Shown here in pieces: positions 16,013 to 24,071 of a DNA stretch of 32,332 nt. Each line of letters begins with the position of its first letter. The first letter of the stretch is position 1. Both the position numbers and the translations under genes were made by a program. This DNA comes from JANXXV01 sp038230275. Its GTDB lineage: Bacteria; Acidobacteriota; Terriglobia; Bryobacterales; Bryobacteraceae. The notes under the pieces were generated by a model. It saw only the letters and a list, made by a program, of their open reading frames with translations. It searched no databases and had not been told where the DNA came from. The stretch spans positions 1 to 32,332 of the forward strand of contig JBBRNO010000066.1 of assembly GCA_038230275.1 (NCBI GenBank). Reading direction: 5' to 3'.

Positions 16013-17695
16013 GTGCTGACCAAGCTCGGCCCGTTTCAAATACTCGAAGTAATCGGCCGCGGCGGCATGGGCACGGTTTACCGCGGCATCGATCCTATCA
16101 TCGGGCGAGCCGTAGCAGTTAAGGTAATCCGGCTGATCGGCTATAACGATCAGGATGAGCAGATCTGGTTGAAAGAGAGGCTCTTCCGCGAAGCCCGTGC
16201 GGCGGGAAACCTCTGCCACCCGAGCATTGTCACGATCTTTCAGGTCGGCGAAGAACAGGATGTTGCCTATATAGCGATGGAGTTTGTCGATGGCCCAACT
16301 CTGGAAGCCATCATGGCGAAAACCGAGCCTCTCGACAAAGCGACGATCTGCCGTGTCCTAGGTGAAGCGGCCTCGGCGTTGGACCACGCGCACCAATGGG
16401 GCTTGGTGCATCGCGATATCAAACCCGCAAACATTATGGTGACGGCCGCCGGCACTACCAAAGTCACCGACTTTGGAATTGCCAAGACGACCTTCGGCGA
16501 AACGACGAAGACCGGCATGATTCTGGGAACACCGTGTTACATGTCACCCGAGCAAGTTCTGGGTCAACCGCTGGATGGCCGTAGCGACCAGTTCGCACTG
16601 GCGGTGGTCGCCTACGAAATGTTGACCGGTCAAAGGCCGTTTCGCGCGGAAAATCCCACCAGCATCTGCTACCAGATCATCCATGAAGAGCCACTGTCTC
16701 CCGAGCTTGTCAACCCGTCGGTTGGCGCCGGGGTATCTGCAGTATTGAAAAAAGGGCTGGCCAAGGAGGCCGGCGGGCGATACTCCACGTGCAGTGAGTT
16801 TGCGCAAGCCCTGTTGGCAGGCGTCAACACGCCTTCCGAGGAGCGGCGCGCAGTTGAGCCGGCTGCCGCGCCGCGCCCGAATCCGCCATCGGAGCAGACC
16901 ACAACATTCCAGCCGCCGCTACCCCCACCTCGACCCGCTGTTCCGGCGGGTCGCAAAGCAAGTGCTAAGCCCTTATGGGTGCCAGCCGCTTTCGTTTTCG
17001 CTGCGGCGCTCATCGGGATCTGGTTCACTTGGGTGAAACTTTCGACTCAACGATCAACTCCGCTAGCGGCGGTGCAATCCTCCGCAACAGTCTCCCCGTC
17101 CCCTTCCCCAGCGGCTGCCGTACTTGAGACCGCTGAAAAGCCCGCGAGGGATGTACCCCTGGACCGAGTCACAGCTATCGCCCCAGCACCAGCGGCTGCG
17201 GGCCAGACTGAACCAGCGAGATCGCCTGCGGTGCCAGAGCCACCGGATGCGGATGTGGCCAAGCTCCCTGAGCAGGCAAAACCACATCCCGGCAGTGAAT
17301 CCCGAGCGGCTCCGCCCGAAGTCATTAAGTTACGGAAGGGTATCGTGGTTTGGACAGGGCATTTCGCTAGTGGCGGGCTGCTGACGATTGCAGGTTCGCG
17401 GGCTTCCACCGGGTCGCTGTCCGGTGCTCTGCCGGGCACGCCGGTATCGGTTCAGGTCTACCCGGCGGAAGCAGGCCGGGATGGACTGACTGTCTTTACC
17501 TCCAATCCTCGCTATGCCACTCCTGCAGCGGCCAAGACCGCTGCGGGCAACGCCATTTTCACCTTCGACCCTCGACACGCCACGGATATCGTCGTTTTTG
17601 AATCACCCGGTGCGCAAAATAACTGGGAGCGGCTGGTGGTCCGCATCAATAACTCGAAGATCTCAGCATGCGTGATAGAGTGGCAGGCCCAGTGA
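16013..17695 (+). CDS. Hanks-type Ser/Thr protein kinase, membrane-spanning
   Basis: 560 residues with a GTG start at 16013, accepted because MLTKLGPFQILEVIGRGGMG is the expected kinase N-terminus; no ribosome binding site is obvious and coupling to the upstream gene is likely. The catalytic core is complete: glycine loop at 15-20, Lys37, Glu60, HRDIKPAN at 133-140, DFG at 153-155, APE-like SPE at 178-180. Residues 275-318 are a Pro-rich linker, 321-341 one membrane segment, 345-430 a Pro/Ala-rich extracytoplasmic stretch. The C-terminal 120 residues (from KLRKGIVVWTG) form an outside domain I do not recognise, presumably a sensor. The target is unknown; its PEGA neighbour is a candidate partner. 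Confidence 0.9.
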   Translation: MLTKLGPFQILEVIGRGGMGTVYRGIDPIIGRAVAVKVIRLIGYNDQDEQIWLKERLFREARAAGNLCHPSIVTIFQVGEEQDVAYIAMEFVDGPTLEAIMAKTEPLDKATICRVLGEAASALDHAHQWGLVHRDIKPANIMVTAAGTTKVTDFGIAKTTFGETTKTGMILGTPCYMSPEQVLGQPLDGRSDQFALAVVAYEMLTGQRPFRAENPTSICYQIIHEEPLSPELVNPSVGAGVSAVLKKGLAKEAGGRYSTCSEFAQALLAGVNTPSEERRAVEPAAAPRPNPPSEQTTTFQPPLPPPRPAVPAGRKASAKPLWVPAAFVFAAALIGIWFTWVKLSTQRSTPLAAVQSSATVSPSPSPAAAVLETAEKPARDVPLDRVTAIAPAPAAAGQTEPARSPAVPEPPDADVAKLPEQAKPHPGSESRAAPPEVIKLRKGIVVWTGHFASGGLLTIAGSRASTGSLSGALPGTPVSVQVYPAEAGRDGLTVFTSNPRYATPAAAKTAAGNAIFTFDPRHATDIVVFESPGAQNNWERLVVRINNSKISACVIEWQAQ

Positions 17696-17725
17696 GCAAA
17701 GCTCGATGGAGTAAAGAGAGAAAGG

Positions 17726-18862
17726 CTAACCGCGGTGTTCCGGAAACAACCCCGGCATCCATCGGTAGGCCAGCGCGGCCGGGAATGCAAGTCTAACGGG
17801 AGCGCGCGGATTTTCGGAAACCAGCACGCCCAACGCGATCAGAGCCGAAATGATACGGCGGGCGTGGCGATCTCCAGCACCTACCACGCTGCCGGCTTCG
17901 CCGCGTGGAAGTTCACCGCGATAGAGGATAGCTTCCAAAATGCTGCCGGACTTTCGTGGCAGCGTGCCGAGCCTGATTTCTTCCTCCACCCACAGAAGGA
18001 TGCGCGTGCGCAGGCGGTCCGGCTGGACCAGGCTTTCCATGAAGGTGACTTGATCGATGCATGTCTTGAGGAAAAACCCAGTGAATGCAACCAGAGCTTC
18101 TTCGCTTAAATTGCCGCGGCCATCCAAGTCGTTTCGGCGGGTGAGATCACAATTCGCAAGGTGCGTCTTGTAGTCCCCCACATTCCGCGCAAGCCCCCGC
18201 GCGATTGACCATACCCCCCCGGTGTCAAGCGTTTCCAGCGTGATTGCGTGGGACATTAACCGGGCCACACGCCATAGGAGTCTGTGATGCCCGGCCGCCA
18301 CAGAGGGAATTGTTTCGGTCTTCCCGAGCCTGCTGTATACCTCTTCGAATCGCCGCAGGAAGCGGGGAACGGCGCCCGGGCTTACCGCGAGGTGGCGTCC
18401 TACTTTGACATCGCCCCGGCGCAATTCGCCTGGAACGACGCGAACGCGATGCTTGGCCCGTGTGTCTTCGACCCAAAGCATTTCGTCCGGAAGGTTCTCA
18501 CAAAAACGGCGATGGAGTTCACGGATGGCGTCCGCCGTCACCGCGCGGCCCTGAAGACCGCCGCTGTCGATCCATACCTGAACGGCGATATGCGCTTTAG
18601 CCTCCAACTGGAGGTCGCGCTTCTTGACGTCCTGGCTGTAATCGTTCTTAAGAGCCCGCTCAATATCGATGGGATGCGTATCGTGCCCCTCGATCCAGTT
18701 GCTGTAGTAGCAGTTCATGGACCGTACGAGGCCTGCGAGAGATGTAAGCAGGCTGGAAGGGAGGCTGCGGCGAAATCCCGCGGATTTTTGGACCAGCTCA
18801 AAGGCTAGATCTATTAGAGGGGGCCGGTGCCGCGAGCCTTCTCCAATCTGGAGCGGTTCCAT
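17726..18862 (-). CDS. Fic-family protein lacking the catalytic HPFxDGNG loop
   Basis: 378 residues from ATG 18862, which has no close alternative. The N-terminal inhibitory motif is present (SNWIEG at 54-59, matching S/T-x-x-x-E-G/N). The Fic core helices are recognisable (VPGELRRGDVKVGRH at about 143-157, then AAGHHRLLW). Fic proteins then have HPF-x-DGNGR-x-x-R, whose His and acidic residue perform AMP transfer to target hydroxyls. Here Trp197 is followed directly by RVARLMSHA (junction 18271/18272), so about nine residues including the His, Phe, Asp and Asn are gone without a frame change. The rest, including a C-terminal DNA-binding-like winged region (RHARRIISALIALGVL), is intact. Catalysis is therefore unlikely; DNA binding or decay is possible. 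Confidence 0.8.
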   Translation of the reverse strand: MEPLQIGEGSRHRPPLIDLAFELVQKSAGFRRSLPSSLLTSLAGLVRSMNCYYSNWIEGHDTHPIDIERALKNDYSQDVKKRDLQLEAKAHIAVQVWIDSGGLQGRAVTADAIRELHRRFCENLPDEMLWVEDTRAKHRVRVVPGELRRGDVKVGRHLAVSPGAVPRFLRRFEEVYSRLGKTETIPSVAAGHHRLLWRVARLMSHAITLETLDTGGVWSIARGLARNVGDYKTHLANCDLTRRNDLDGRGNLSEEALVAFTGFFLKTCIDQVTFMESLVQPDRLRTRILLWVEEEIRLGTLPRKSGSILEAILYRGELPRGEAGSVVGAGDRHARRIISALIALGVLVSENPRAPVRLAFPAALAYRWMPGLFPEHRG

Positions 18863-19480
18863 TGAAGAAATGGATCCGTGACGATCTTTGACCGCTGAAA
18901 TGTCCGCTTCGGAGTCTGCATCTCCTCTAGCAATAAGTTAATGTGTAGCAATATATTACAGTGATTGCAAAGTATGGCATAGCCGAATAAATGTCCGGAT
19001 GGTTGGCCGCTTGTACGAAGGAAGTTAATGGGTCCTGGATGATTTGAACCTACGACCAACGGATTATGGGTCCGAATGATGGGTGTCCACTAAATGCTAT
19101 GTTGTGGAAATCGGCTTGACGGACTTGATGGTTTCGGGTAGTTCATCCGTATGAGTCCATCGGCTTGGCTGTCGGGTGGCTGTCAAAATTTGGCAGGACA
19201 TATAAAGCGAGCGACGTGCAACCCTCCGCCGACCTACTAGGGGCATTTTAATTGCGCTCGGGAGTGATGACACGCTCATGCGGATTGCTTTCGAGTTGCC
19301 GGCGATCCTCCCGAAACCTAGCGGCGCACATCGAAAAATCGGACGTTTTTCGTAAAGGTGACGGATTCTCAACTGCCGCGTTTCGAACACCGAGGTGTTG
19401 CACGGACGCTGGCAGTTTCAACTCTGCGACTGACATCCCGGCGCGTTGGCATTCGCCTGAAGCCACCGAAGAAGTAGCGC
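18863..19480. other. Non-coding region upstream of the fic gene, with tRNA-like remnant
   Basis: This 618-bp stretch is AT-richer near 18930-18980, where GCAAT and ATTGC half-sites recur (GCAATATATTACAGTGATTGC at 18949-18969), a possible promoter or operator for the fic gene reading leftward. It contains the degenerate tRNA 3'-half at 19017-19074. From 19075 to 19480 I see no recognisable gene on either strand; short open frames there lack family features and good start signals. Confidence 0.5.
19017..19074 (-). repeat. Degenerate duplicate of the tRNA-Ile2 3' half and its flank
   Basis: Positions 19017-19074 match 20941-20998 with only seven mismatches I can count, including an identical 28-nt core at 19041-19068 versus 20965-20992. 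The copy covers the anticodon arm, variable region, T arm, acceptor 3' strand and about 10 bp beyond the tRNA end. The copy is not functional: it has lost the 5' half, and its CCA and acceptor have changed. It is either an attachment-site duplicate left by an integrated element or a decayed tandem tRNA. Confidence 0.6.
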
Positions 19481-20461
19481 TTACGGCGTCAGCGATCCAA
19501 GATAAGCCGCGAGCGCCAGCATGTCGCTGTTCATCATGTACTTCACCACCTTGTCCATTTCCGAGCTCTTGCCGCCACGCCGGGTGCGGGACTTCAGGTC
19601 ATAGAGCTGACGAGCGATTGATGTCGGAGAACGGCCCGCAAGGCTGGGTACATCGTCTTTGCCTTTATAGCCCGGCCCGTGGCAGCTGGAACACTCAAGC
19701 TCTTTGCTGTCTCCCCATGTCTCGGCCAGGCGTTTCCCCAAAGCGACGCTTCCTTCCGGCACATAAGCGATGTATGGCGCGGCCGGATCCCGCAATTCGA
19801 ATTGTTCGAAATCCTCCGGCCCTTCGATGATCCGTTGGCCGAGCGGTTCCTGTTCACCCTCGCGGTCGAACCGGAATAGCCAGCCGGCGATTTTCGACTT
19901 GGGGATCATGGAAGTCTCGACCACGCGGACGAACGACTGCGGCCGAAGAGCTGCGAAATATCTGGCGGCGGCAACGATTTCGTCGTCCTGCATCGCTTTT
20001 GCGGTGTTGCTCATGTTGACCGTGGGGGCCCTGCCGGCGACGAAGGATTTTCGTTTCCCATCGCGAAACGCTTTCACTTGGGCGATGAAGTACTCGACGG
20101 GCAAACCCGCCAGTCGCGCGTTTTCGGGTCGCCCGTTACCCGTTGGCAGGTGGCAATACGCGCAGGCCCGCACATCCGGCCGCCGGCCATGAGAGACGAT
20201 CTCCGGCATTGCGGGATGATCTTCCGGACGCCAGTCGGGCGCGCTGAACAGATTGGTGAGTTCCGGCCGCGTAAAGAAAAGTTTGCTTGTCTCGATATGG
20301 AACGGCCCTTGGGGAGCGGGAGCCGTCTGGCCCGGCGGTTGCGCCGGATTGGTCGGGTAAGCCCAGTCTGGGACCGGTTCAAGGACGGTTGGTTTGCAAC
20401 CGCAAAGGAGCAAGTTGAGAAGCAGCAGTAGGGGCAGGGTGCGAATCACGATGGAATCCAT
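19481..20461 (-). CDS. Di-heme c-type cytochrome lipoprotein
   Basis: 326 residues starting at ATG 20461; the open frame begins earlier but this Met precedes a lipoprotein signal (Leu-rich, LCGC with lipid Cys22). Two heme c sites are visible: CAYCH at 100-104 and CSSCH at 257-261. Each is followed by cytochrome c class I features (LPTGNGRPENARLAGLPVEYFIAQVKAFRDG and GPGYKGKDDVPSLAGRSPTSIARQLYDLKSR, ending with MNSDMLALAAYLGSL). This is the double-domain c553/c4-like arrangement. It would act as a membrane-tethered periplasmic electron carrier. It lies alone, between a tRNA-Ile2 gene and a degenerate copy of its 3' half, with no enzyme partner in the window. Confidence 0.88.
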   Translation of the reverse strand: MDSIVIRTLPLLLLLNLLLCGCKPTVLEPVPDWAYPTNPAQPPGQTAPAPQGPFHIETSKLFFTRPELTNLFSAPDWRPEDHPAMPEIVSHGRRPDVRACAYCHLPTGNGRPENARLAGLPVEYFIAQVKAFRDGKRKSFVAGRAPTVNMSNTAKAMQDDEIVAAARYFAALRPQSFVRVVETSMIPKSKIAGWLFRFDREGEQEPLGQRIIEGPEDFEQFELRDPAAPYIAYVPEGSVALGKRLAETWGDSKELECSSCHGPGYKGKDDVPSLAGRSPTSIARQLYDLKSRTRRGGKSSEMDKVVKYMMNSDMLALAAYLGSLTP

Positions 20462-20532
20462 GCTATCAAGCTTCGGATATGTTCGGCTCCCGTACTTGAC
20501 CCGTCTAGAGCTTTTGCAGTGCAAACGGGGGC

Positions 20533-20865
20533 GTGGGCGAACTTATGAAGGGACCGGGATTTTATGGAGATACGCGGGAATTGAGGTTAAGCGTCCAAAT
20601 TGGCCGGGCAAGAAACATTCCAAGTATCGATGTGATTCACGTGTCTGACGCCGCCACGGACCTGCTGAATGTTGGTCGTCCTGAGGAATGGATGGTGGAT
20701 ATTCATCATCTGCTAAGTCACCGGCTCGGATTTCTTGCTCTTGATCCCAAAAATACCTACACGCGCTTGCTGCCGTTGATGAAGAAGGAGGTGGCGGAAC
20801 GGAGGAACGAAATTCTGACGCCATCCGGCACAAACAATGGTTTTCCCGAGAAAAGGCTCAACTAG
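20533..20865 (+). CDS. Hypothetical protein, about 110 residues
   Basis: An open frame with GTG at 20533 or ATG at 20545. It encodes a charged soluble protein without signal or membrane segment. I recognise no family. Composition (DVIHVSDAATDLLNVGRPEEWMVDIHHLL, then KKEVAERRNEIL) is protein-like, which is the main support. No convincing ribosome binding site is visible. It is divergent from the cytochrome gene, 71 bp apart, and lies between the tRNA gene and its partial copy, so it may be a leftover of an inserted segment. Confidence 0.35.
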   Translation: MGELMKGPGFYGDTRELRLSVQIGRARNIPSIDVIHVSDAATDLLNVGRPEEWMVDIHHLLSHRLGFLALDPKNTYTRLLPLMKKEVAERRNEILTPSGTNNGFPEKRLN

Positions 20866-20949
20866 CCGAGGTGAACTGGACGATTCCGGTGGCTGTCAAA
20901 AATGAACAACTTCTAGCTGGCCGCTGGTAAATATTAGAACGAAGGAGGT

Positions 20950-21025
20950 TGGTGGGCCCTGGAGGATTTGAACCTACGACCAACGGATTATGAGTCCGCG
21001 GCTCTAACCGCTGAGCTAAGGGCCC
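20950..21025 (-). tRNA. tRNA-Ile2 with CAU anticodon (lysidine type)
   Basis: The minus strand gives a complete 76-nt cloverleaf with encoded CCA: acceptor GGGCCCU/AGGGCCC, D arm GCUC-AGCGGUUA-GAGC, anticodon loop CUCAUAA (anticodon CAU), variable UGGUC, T loop UUCAAAU. The 8-nt D loop and UGGUC variable loop match Escherichia coli tRNA-Ile2 (ileX/ileY) closely and differ from elongator tRNA-Met. So Ile2, read as AUA after lysidine modification by TilS, is preferred; Met is the alternative. The T stem GUAGG/CCUCC has one U-C mismatch. The gene follows ispF by 9 bp and is probably co-transcribed. Confidence 0.9.
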
Positions 21026-21034
21026 TCGTTGGGA

Positions 21035-21529
21035 TTATACCGTAGCTTCCTTCTTTAGCAATGTAACAATGGCCTGCGCTTCGGCGGAGCGGCCTTCCCC
21101 AACCGGACCTACCTTTTCCGCCGTCTTGAACTTTACCGAAACCCGGTCCAGTTCAATGGCCATCGTAGCGGCCAATTGTTGCCGGATCTCTATCCGATAG
21201 TCCTTCAACTTCGGCTTTTCCAGGATGACCGTGGAATCGACGTTGACAATACGGTAGCCGCGCTCGGCAATCAAGGCGCAAACGTGCCGCAGAAATTGCA
21301 GACTGTCAGCGCCTTTCCACTTCGGATCGGTATCGGGGAAGTGCATGCCGATGTCGCCCAGGGCGGAGGCTCCCAGCAGAGCATCGGTAATGGCGTGCGA
21401 GAGTACGTCGGCGTCGGAATGCCCTTCCAGTCCGAATTCAGCCGGGATCCGGATTCCACCCAGGATCAACGGGCGGCCTGCCGCGATGCGATGATTATCC
21501 CAGCCGAGACCGGTTCGATACTCGCTCAA
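21035..21529 (-). CDS. ispF: 2-C-methyl-D-erythritol 2,4-cyclodiphosphate synthase
   Basis: 164 residues, normal length. IspF is a trimer that converts CDP-ME 2-phosphate to MEcPP with release of CMP in the MEP isoprenoid pathway. Metal ligands are in place: Asp11 and His13 in GLGWDNHRI (usually GYDVHR) and His45 in GHSDADVLSHA. FPDTDPKWKGADS and the C-terminal FKTAEKVGPVGEGRSAEAQA, contacting CDP, are also present. The start overlaps the ispD stop by 4 bp (ATGA, 21526-21529), the usual ispD-ispF arrangement. The tRNA-Ile2 gene follows 9 bp later. Confidence 0.97.
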   Translation of the reverse strand: MSEYRTGLGWDNHRIAAGRPLILGGIRIPAEFGLEGHSDADVLSHAITDALLGASALGDIGMHFPDTDPKWKGADSLQFLRHVCALIAERGYRIVNVDSTVILEKPKLKDYRIEIRQQLAATMAIELDRVSVKFKTAEKVGPVGEGRSAEAQAIVTLLKKEATV

Positions 21530-22251
21530 GCGGGCCTTCGGCCGGCCGATTCCACGGTGAGGAACAGCCGGGCGAGCTCCATGTCCGTAGGGCGGGTGAT
21601 CTTGATGTTGCGGTCGCTGCCAGGCACTACGCTGACCTCGATTTGCTCCAGGCGTTCCACCAGACTGGATTCATCAGTGCCAATAAACTGGTCTTCCCGG
21701 GCTTTATCGAAGGCCTTCTTCAGCAGGTCATACCGGAAGACCTGCGGAGTCTGCGTCAGGATGAGCCGTTCGCGCGTGAGAGTCTGGCGGATCTTATTGA
21801 GGTGCACCTGTTTGACGGTGTCCACCGGGACGATTCCAACAATCGCCGCGCCTGTTTCAGCCGCGTGATCGATTACTTTTTCAATGGTGGCCAGGTCGAT
21901 GAAAGGACGAACCGCATCGTGTATGGCCACCAGGTCTGTGTCCGGGTTCAGGCTGTTGAGGGCATTCTCGACGGATTGCTGCCGGCTGTCGCCACCCTCC
22001 ACTAGACGAATTGGTTTGGCCTGCGACTCCTTCGAGAGAAGTTCGCGAGCCCATTCGATGTCCTCGGCACGCAGCGCAATGACGATTTCGGTAACCTGCG
22101 GAGAATCGATGAATTTCCGGACTGTGTGCACCAGAATAGGCTGGCCATCCAGCAGCATAAACTGCTTGCGGCTGGTGCCGGCCTTTTCAGGCTGGACGCG
22201 GCCCATACGGGTGCCAAGCCCCGCCGCGGGGAGGATGACGGAGACTTTCAT
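21526..22251 (-). CDS. ispD: 2-C-methyl-D-erythritol 4-phosphate cytidylyltransferase
   Basis: 241 residues. The enzyme joins CTP and MEP to give CDP-ME, the step before IspE in the MEP pathway. The N-terminal LPAAGLGTRMG is the nucleotide loop, followed by a Lys-containing KQFMLLDGQPILVHT. HDAVRPF (about 112-118) and TQTPQVFRYDLL are the other family motifs. Lys213-equivalent sits in NIKITRPTD. The gene lies 69 bp downstream of the YacL-like gene and overlaps ispF by 4 bp. The tail (VESAGRRPA) is slightly extended. Confidence 0.97.
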   Translation of the reverse strand: MKVSVILPAAGLGTRMGRVQPEKAGTSRKQFMLLDGQPILVHTVRKFIDSPQVTEIVIALRAEDIEWARELLSKESQAKPIRLVEGGDSRQQSVENALNSLNPDTDLVAIHDAVRPFIDLATIEKVIDHAAETGAAIVGIVPVDTVKQVHLNKIRQTLTRERLILTQTPQVFRYDLLKKAFDKAREDQFIGTDESSLVERLEQIEVSVVPGSDRNIKITRPTDMELARLFLTVESAGRRPA

Positions 22252-22320
22252 ATTCGGATCTCTAGTTTACCGCAAGGTGCGGAGCCAGGCGCGGAATTCG
22301 TGCGCGCTGCCGGGGAGGCT

Positions 22321-23388
22321 TTACGATGGAGGTCCGGCGGCCGCGGTGGATTGCTCGCGCTGCGGCCTGGTCTCGGGCTTTTCGTAAACCGAATGCGTTC
22401 GCTCGTCGAAGCGTCCGAAGATCATCTTCCCCGCCGTGGTTTGCAATACGCTGGTAACGCCGATGTCGACGGTCTTCGAGATCATCTTGCGGGCGTTATC
22501 CACTACTACCATCGTGCCGTCATCCAGGTAGGCGACCCCTTGGTTGTATTCCTTGCCTTCTTTCAAGATAAAGACCCGCATTGTCTCGCCCGGCAGAACA
22601 ATCGGCTTCAGCGCGTTCGCCAGTTCATTGATGTTGAGGATCTCTACTCCATGCAGCTGCGCTACCTTGTTCAGGTTGAAATCGTTCGTCACAACCTTGC
22701 ATCCGTAGATTTTGCCTAACTCCACCAACTTCATATCGACGTCACGGATGTTCGGGAAATCATCTTCCATGATTTCGATGTGCAATTGGGGCATTTTCTG
22801 GATGCGCTGCAGGATGTCGAGGCCGCGGCGTCCGCGGTTCCGCTTCATGGAATCAGCCGAATCGGCCACCATTTGCAGCTCGCGGAGAACGAACTGAGGA
22901 ATCACCAGTGTGCCGTCCAGGAAGCCTGTCTCCGCGATATCGGCGATACGGCCGTCGATAATTACGCTGGTGTCCAGAATGTTAAAAGAATGGCGTGTCG
23001 ACTTTTCGCCACCGATCAGTCCGCCTAACACCGTCAGGTCTAGCATGTCTCCCTTGGAGGCGCCGACGGTGATTCCGACATATAAGGAAAGGGCAACAAT
23101 GCCGATCTCAATGAACGAGATACTGGCTGGGTAAATGGGTTGTAGCCTACCAATGACGAGCGAGATAAGGAATGCACCCAGCAGACCGGCAACCGCCCCT
23201 AGACAGGCTCCGATCAGACGCTGCAGACTGGCTCGTTTGATTCGAATCTCAAGAAGGATTACGACAAGGGCAAAAAGAAAGCCCGCCAAACCGGCTAACG
23301 GGCTTTCCAATTGAAATGGCTTCAGAACAAAGGCGATGAGGCCCAAAAGAAGAGCGAAGATGATACGGATTACAATTAGCTCATTCAC
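22321..23388 (-). CDS. PIN/TRAM-domain membrane protein, YacL-like
   Basis: GTG 23388 is preferred over the TTG 18 nt upstream because AGAGGTGG sits just before it; this gives 355 residues. The first 120 residues hold four hydrophobic segments. Then NILDTSVIIDGRIADI (about 137-152) begins a PIN nuclease domain with its acidic residues (Asp in DTS, Asp in KVVTNDFNLNKVA). The final part (LPGETMRVFILKEGKEYNQGVAYLDDGTMVVVDNA) is a TRAM RNA-binding domain. This layout is that of YacL, commonly next to ispD and ispF in bacteria, as here. The cellular role is not established. Confidence 0.9.
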   Translation of the reverse strand: MNELIVIRIIFALLLGLIAFVLKPFQLESPLAGLAGFLFALVVILLEIRIKRASLQRLIGACLGAVAGLLGAFLISLVIGRLQPIYPASISFIEIGIVALSLYVGITVGASKGDMLDLTVLGGLIGGEKSTRHSFNILDTSVIIDGRIADIAETGFLDGTLVIPQFVLRELQMVADSADSMKRNRGRRGLDILQRIQKMPQLHIEIMEDDFPNIRDVDMKLVELGKIYGCKVVTNDFNLNKVAQLHGVEILNINELANALKPIVLPGETMRVFILKEGKEYNQGVAYLDDGTMVVVDNARKMISKTVDIGVTSVLQTTAGKMIFGRFDERTHSVYEKPETRPQREQSTAAAGPPS

Positions 23389-23549
23389 GGTTATCCACCT
23401 CTGCAAGCCAGGCGCGTCACCGGTCCGTGCAGATTGAGATAAGTCTATCGCGTTGTTAACGTTAGTGCAATGAAATAGTAACGATAGCTTGCCGTATTGC
23501 GGCCGGGATCACAAATTGCGTGACGGAAACCGGCGTGCCGCGAATAAAA

Positions 23550-24002
23550 CTAGAGAGCCTTTGCCAACTCTTCCGCGAAAGCACTTTGCGGACCCTGATT
23601 TTCTTTAGCGGGCCGTTTGTGCTTCTTACCAGCGCGCCGATTGCGATCAAGAGCGTTCTGCGGCGGGCGTGCGGATTGTACCCCAACTCCAACTCCAACT
23701 CCGGCTCCAACTACTGCCGGCGGAGCTCCTGGTCCAACCAACTGCCGGGACTTCGGCGGCTGCGCTGGGTTTGCGCGAAGGAGACGATCTTCTAAAGGTG
23801 CACGATCAAACCGGCGGATGATGGAATTCATCTCTTCGGCATTCGGAGCATCAATGAAGGCGAATCCCTTCGATTCCTGTGTTTCCGGGTTGCGGATTAC
23901 CTTGACGGCATCCGAAACCAGGCTTTCTGCGGTAAGCCACGACTTAATATCGTCAGCGGTTACCCAGACGGGGATATTTCCGAGAAATACAGTAAAGCTC
24001 AT
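23550..24002 (-). CDS. RRM-domain RNA-binding protein
   Basis: 150 residues from ATG 24002. Residues 1-80 form one RNA recognition motif: RNP2 is VFLGNIP (5-11), RNP1 is KGFAFIDA (about 45-52), both with the aromatic and hydrophobic positions that bind single-stranded RNA. A Pro/Gly/Val linker follows with alternating Gly-Val (VGAGVGVGVGV), then a basic tail (NRRAGKKHKRPAKE). Bacterial single-RRM proteins of this kind occur in cyanobacteria and several other phyla. The linker is encoded by five tandem hexamers at 23684-23713, so its length may vary. No ribosome binding site is obvious. Confidence 0.88.
   Translation of the reverse strand: MSFTVFLGNIPVWVTADDIKSWLTAESLVSDAVKVIRNPETQESKGFAFIDAPNAEEMNSIIRRFDRAPLEDRLLRANPAQPPKSRQLVGPGAPPAVVGAGVGVGVGVQSARPPQNALDRNRRAGKKHKRPAKENQGPQSAFAEELAKAL
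23684..23713 (+). repeat. Tandem hexamer repeat (CAACTC-type), five units, in RRM gene
   Basis: CAACTC occurs three times in tandem, followed by the variants CGGCTC and CAACTA. The units encode alternating Val-Gly in the linker on the minus strand. Each added or lost unit changes the protein by two residues without a frameshift, so slippage would alter linker length only. Confidence 0.8.
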
Positions 24003-24071
24003 TCTTTGGGTTTATTTACTCCGTGGGGATTTTCGGGACCGGGTTCCAGGCGATTGGTCCATCTGAAGCAA

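Noticed and set aside
18949..18969. GCAAT..ATTGC inverted repeat as a defined operator upstream of fic
   Set aside because: The 5-bp half-sites are short and the region is AT-rich, so chance is likely. It is mentioned only within the intergenic entry.
19097..19466. Open frames in the region between the partial tRNA and the cytochrome gene
   Set aside because: They have no recognisable motifs, overlap one another on both strands and lack ribosome binding sites; no integrase remnant could be identified.
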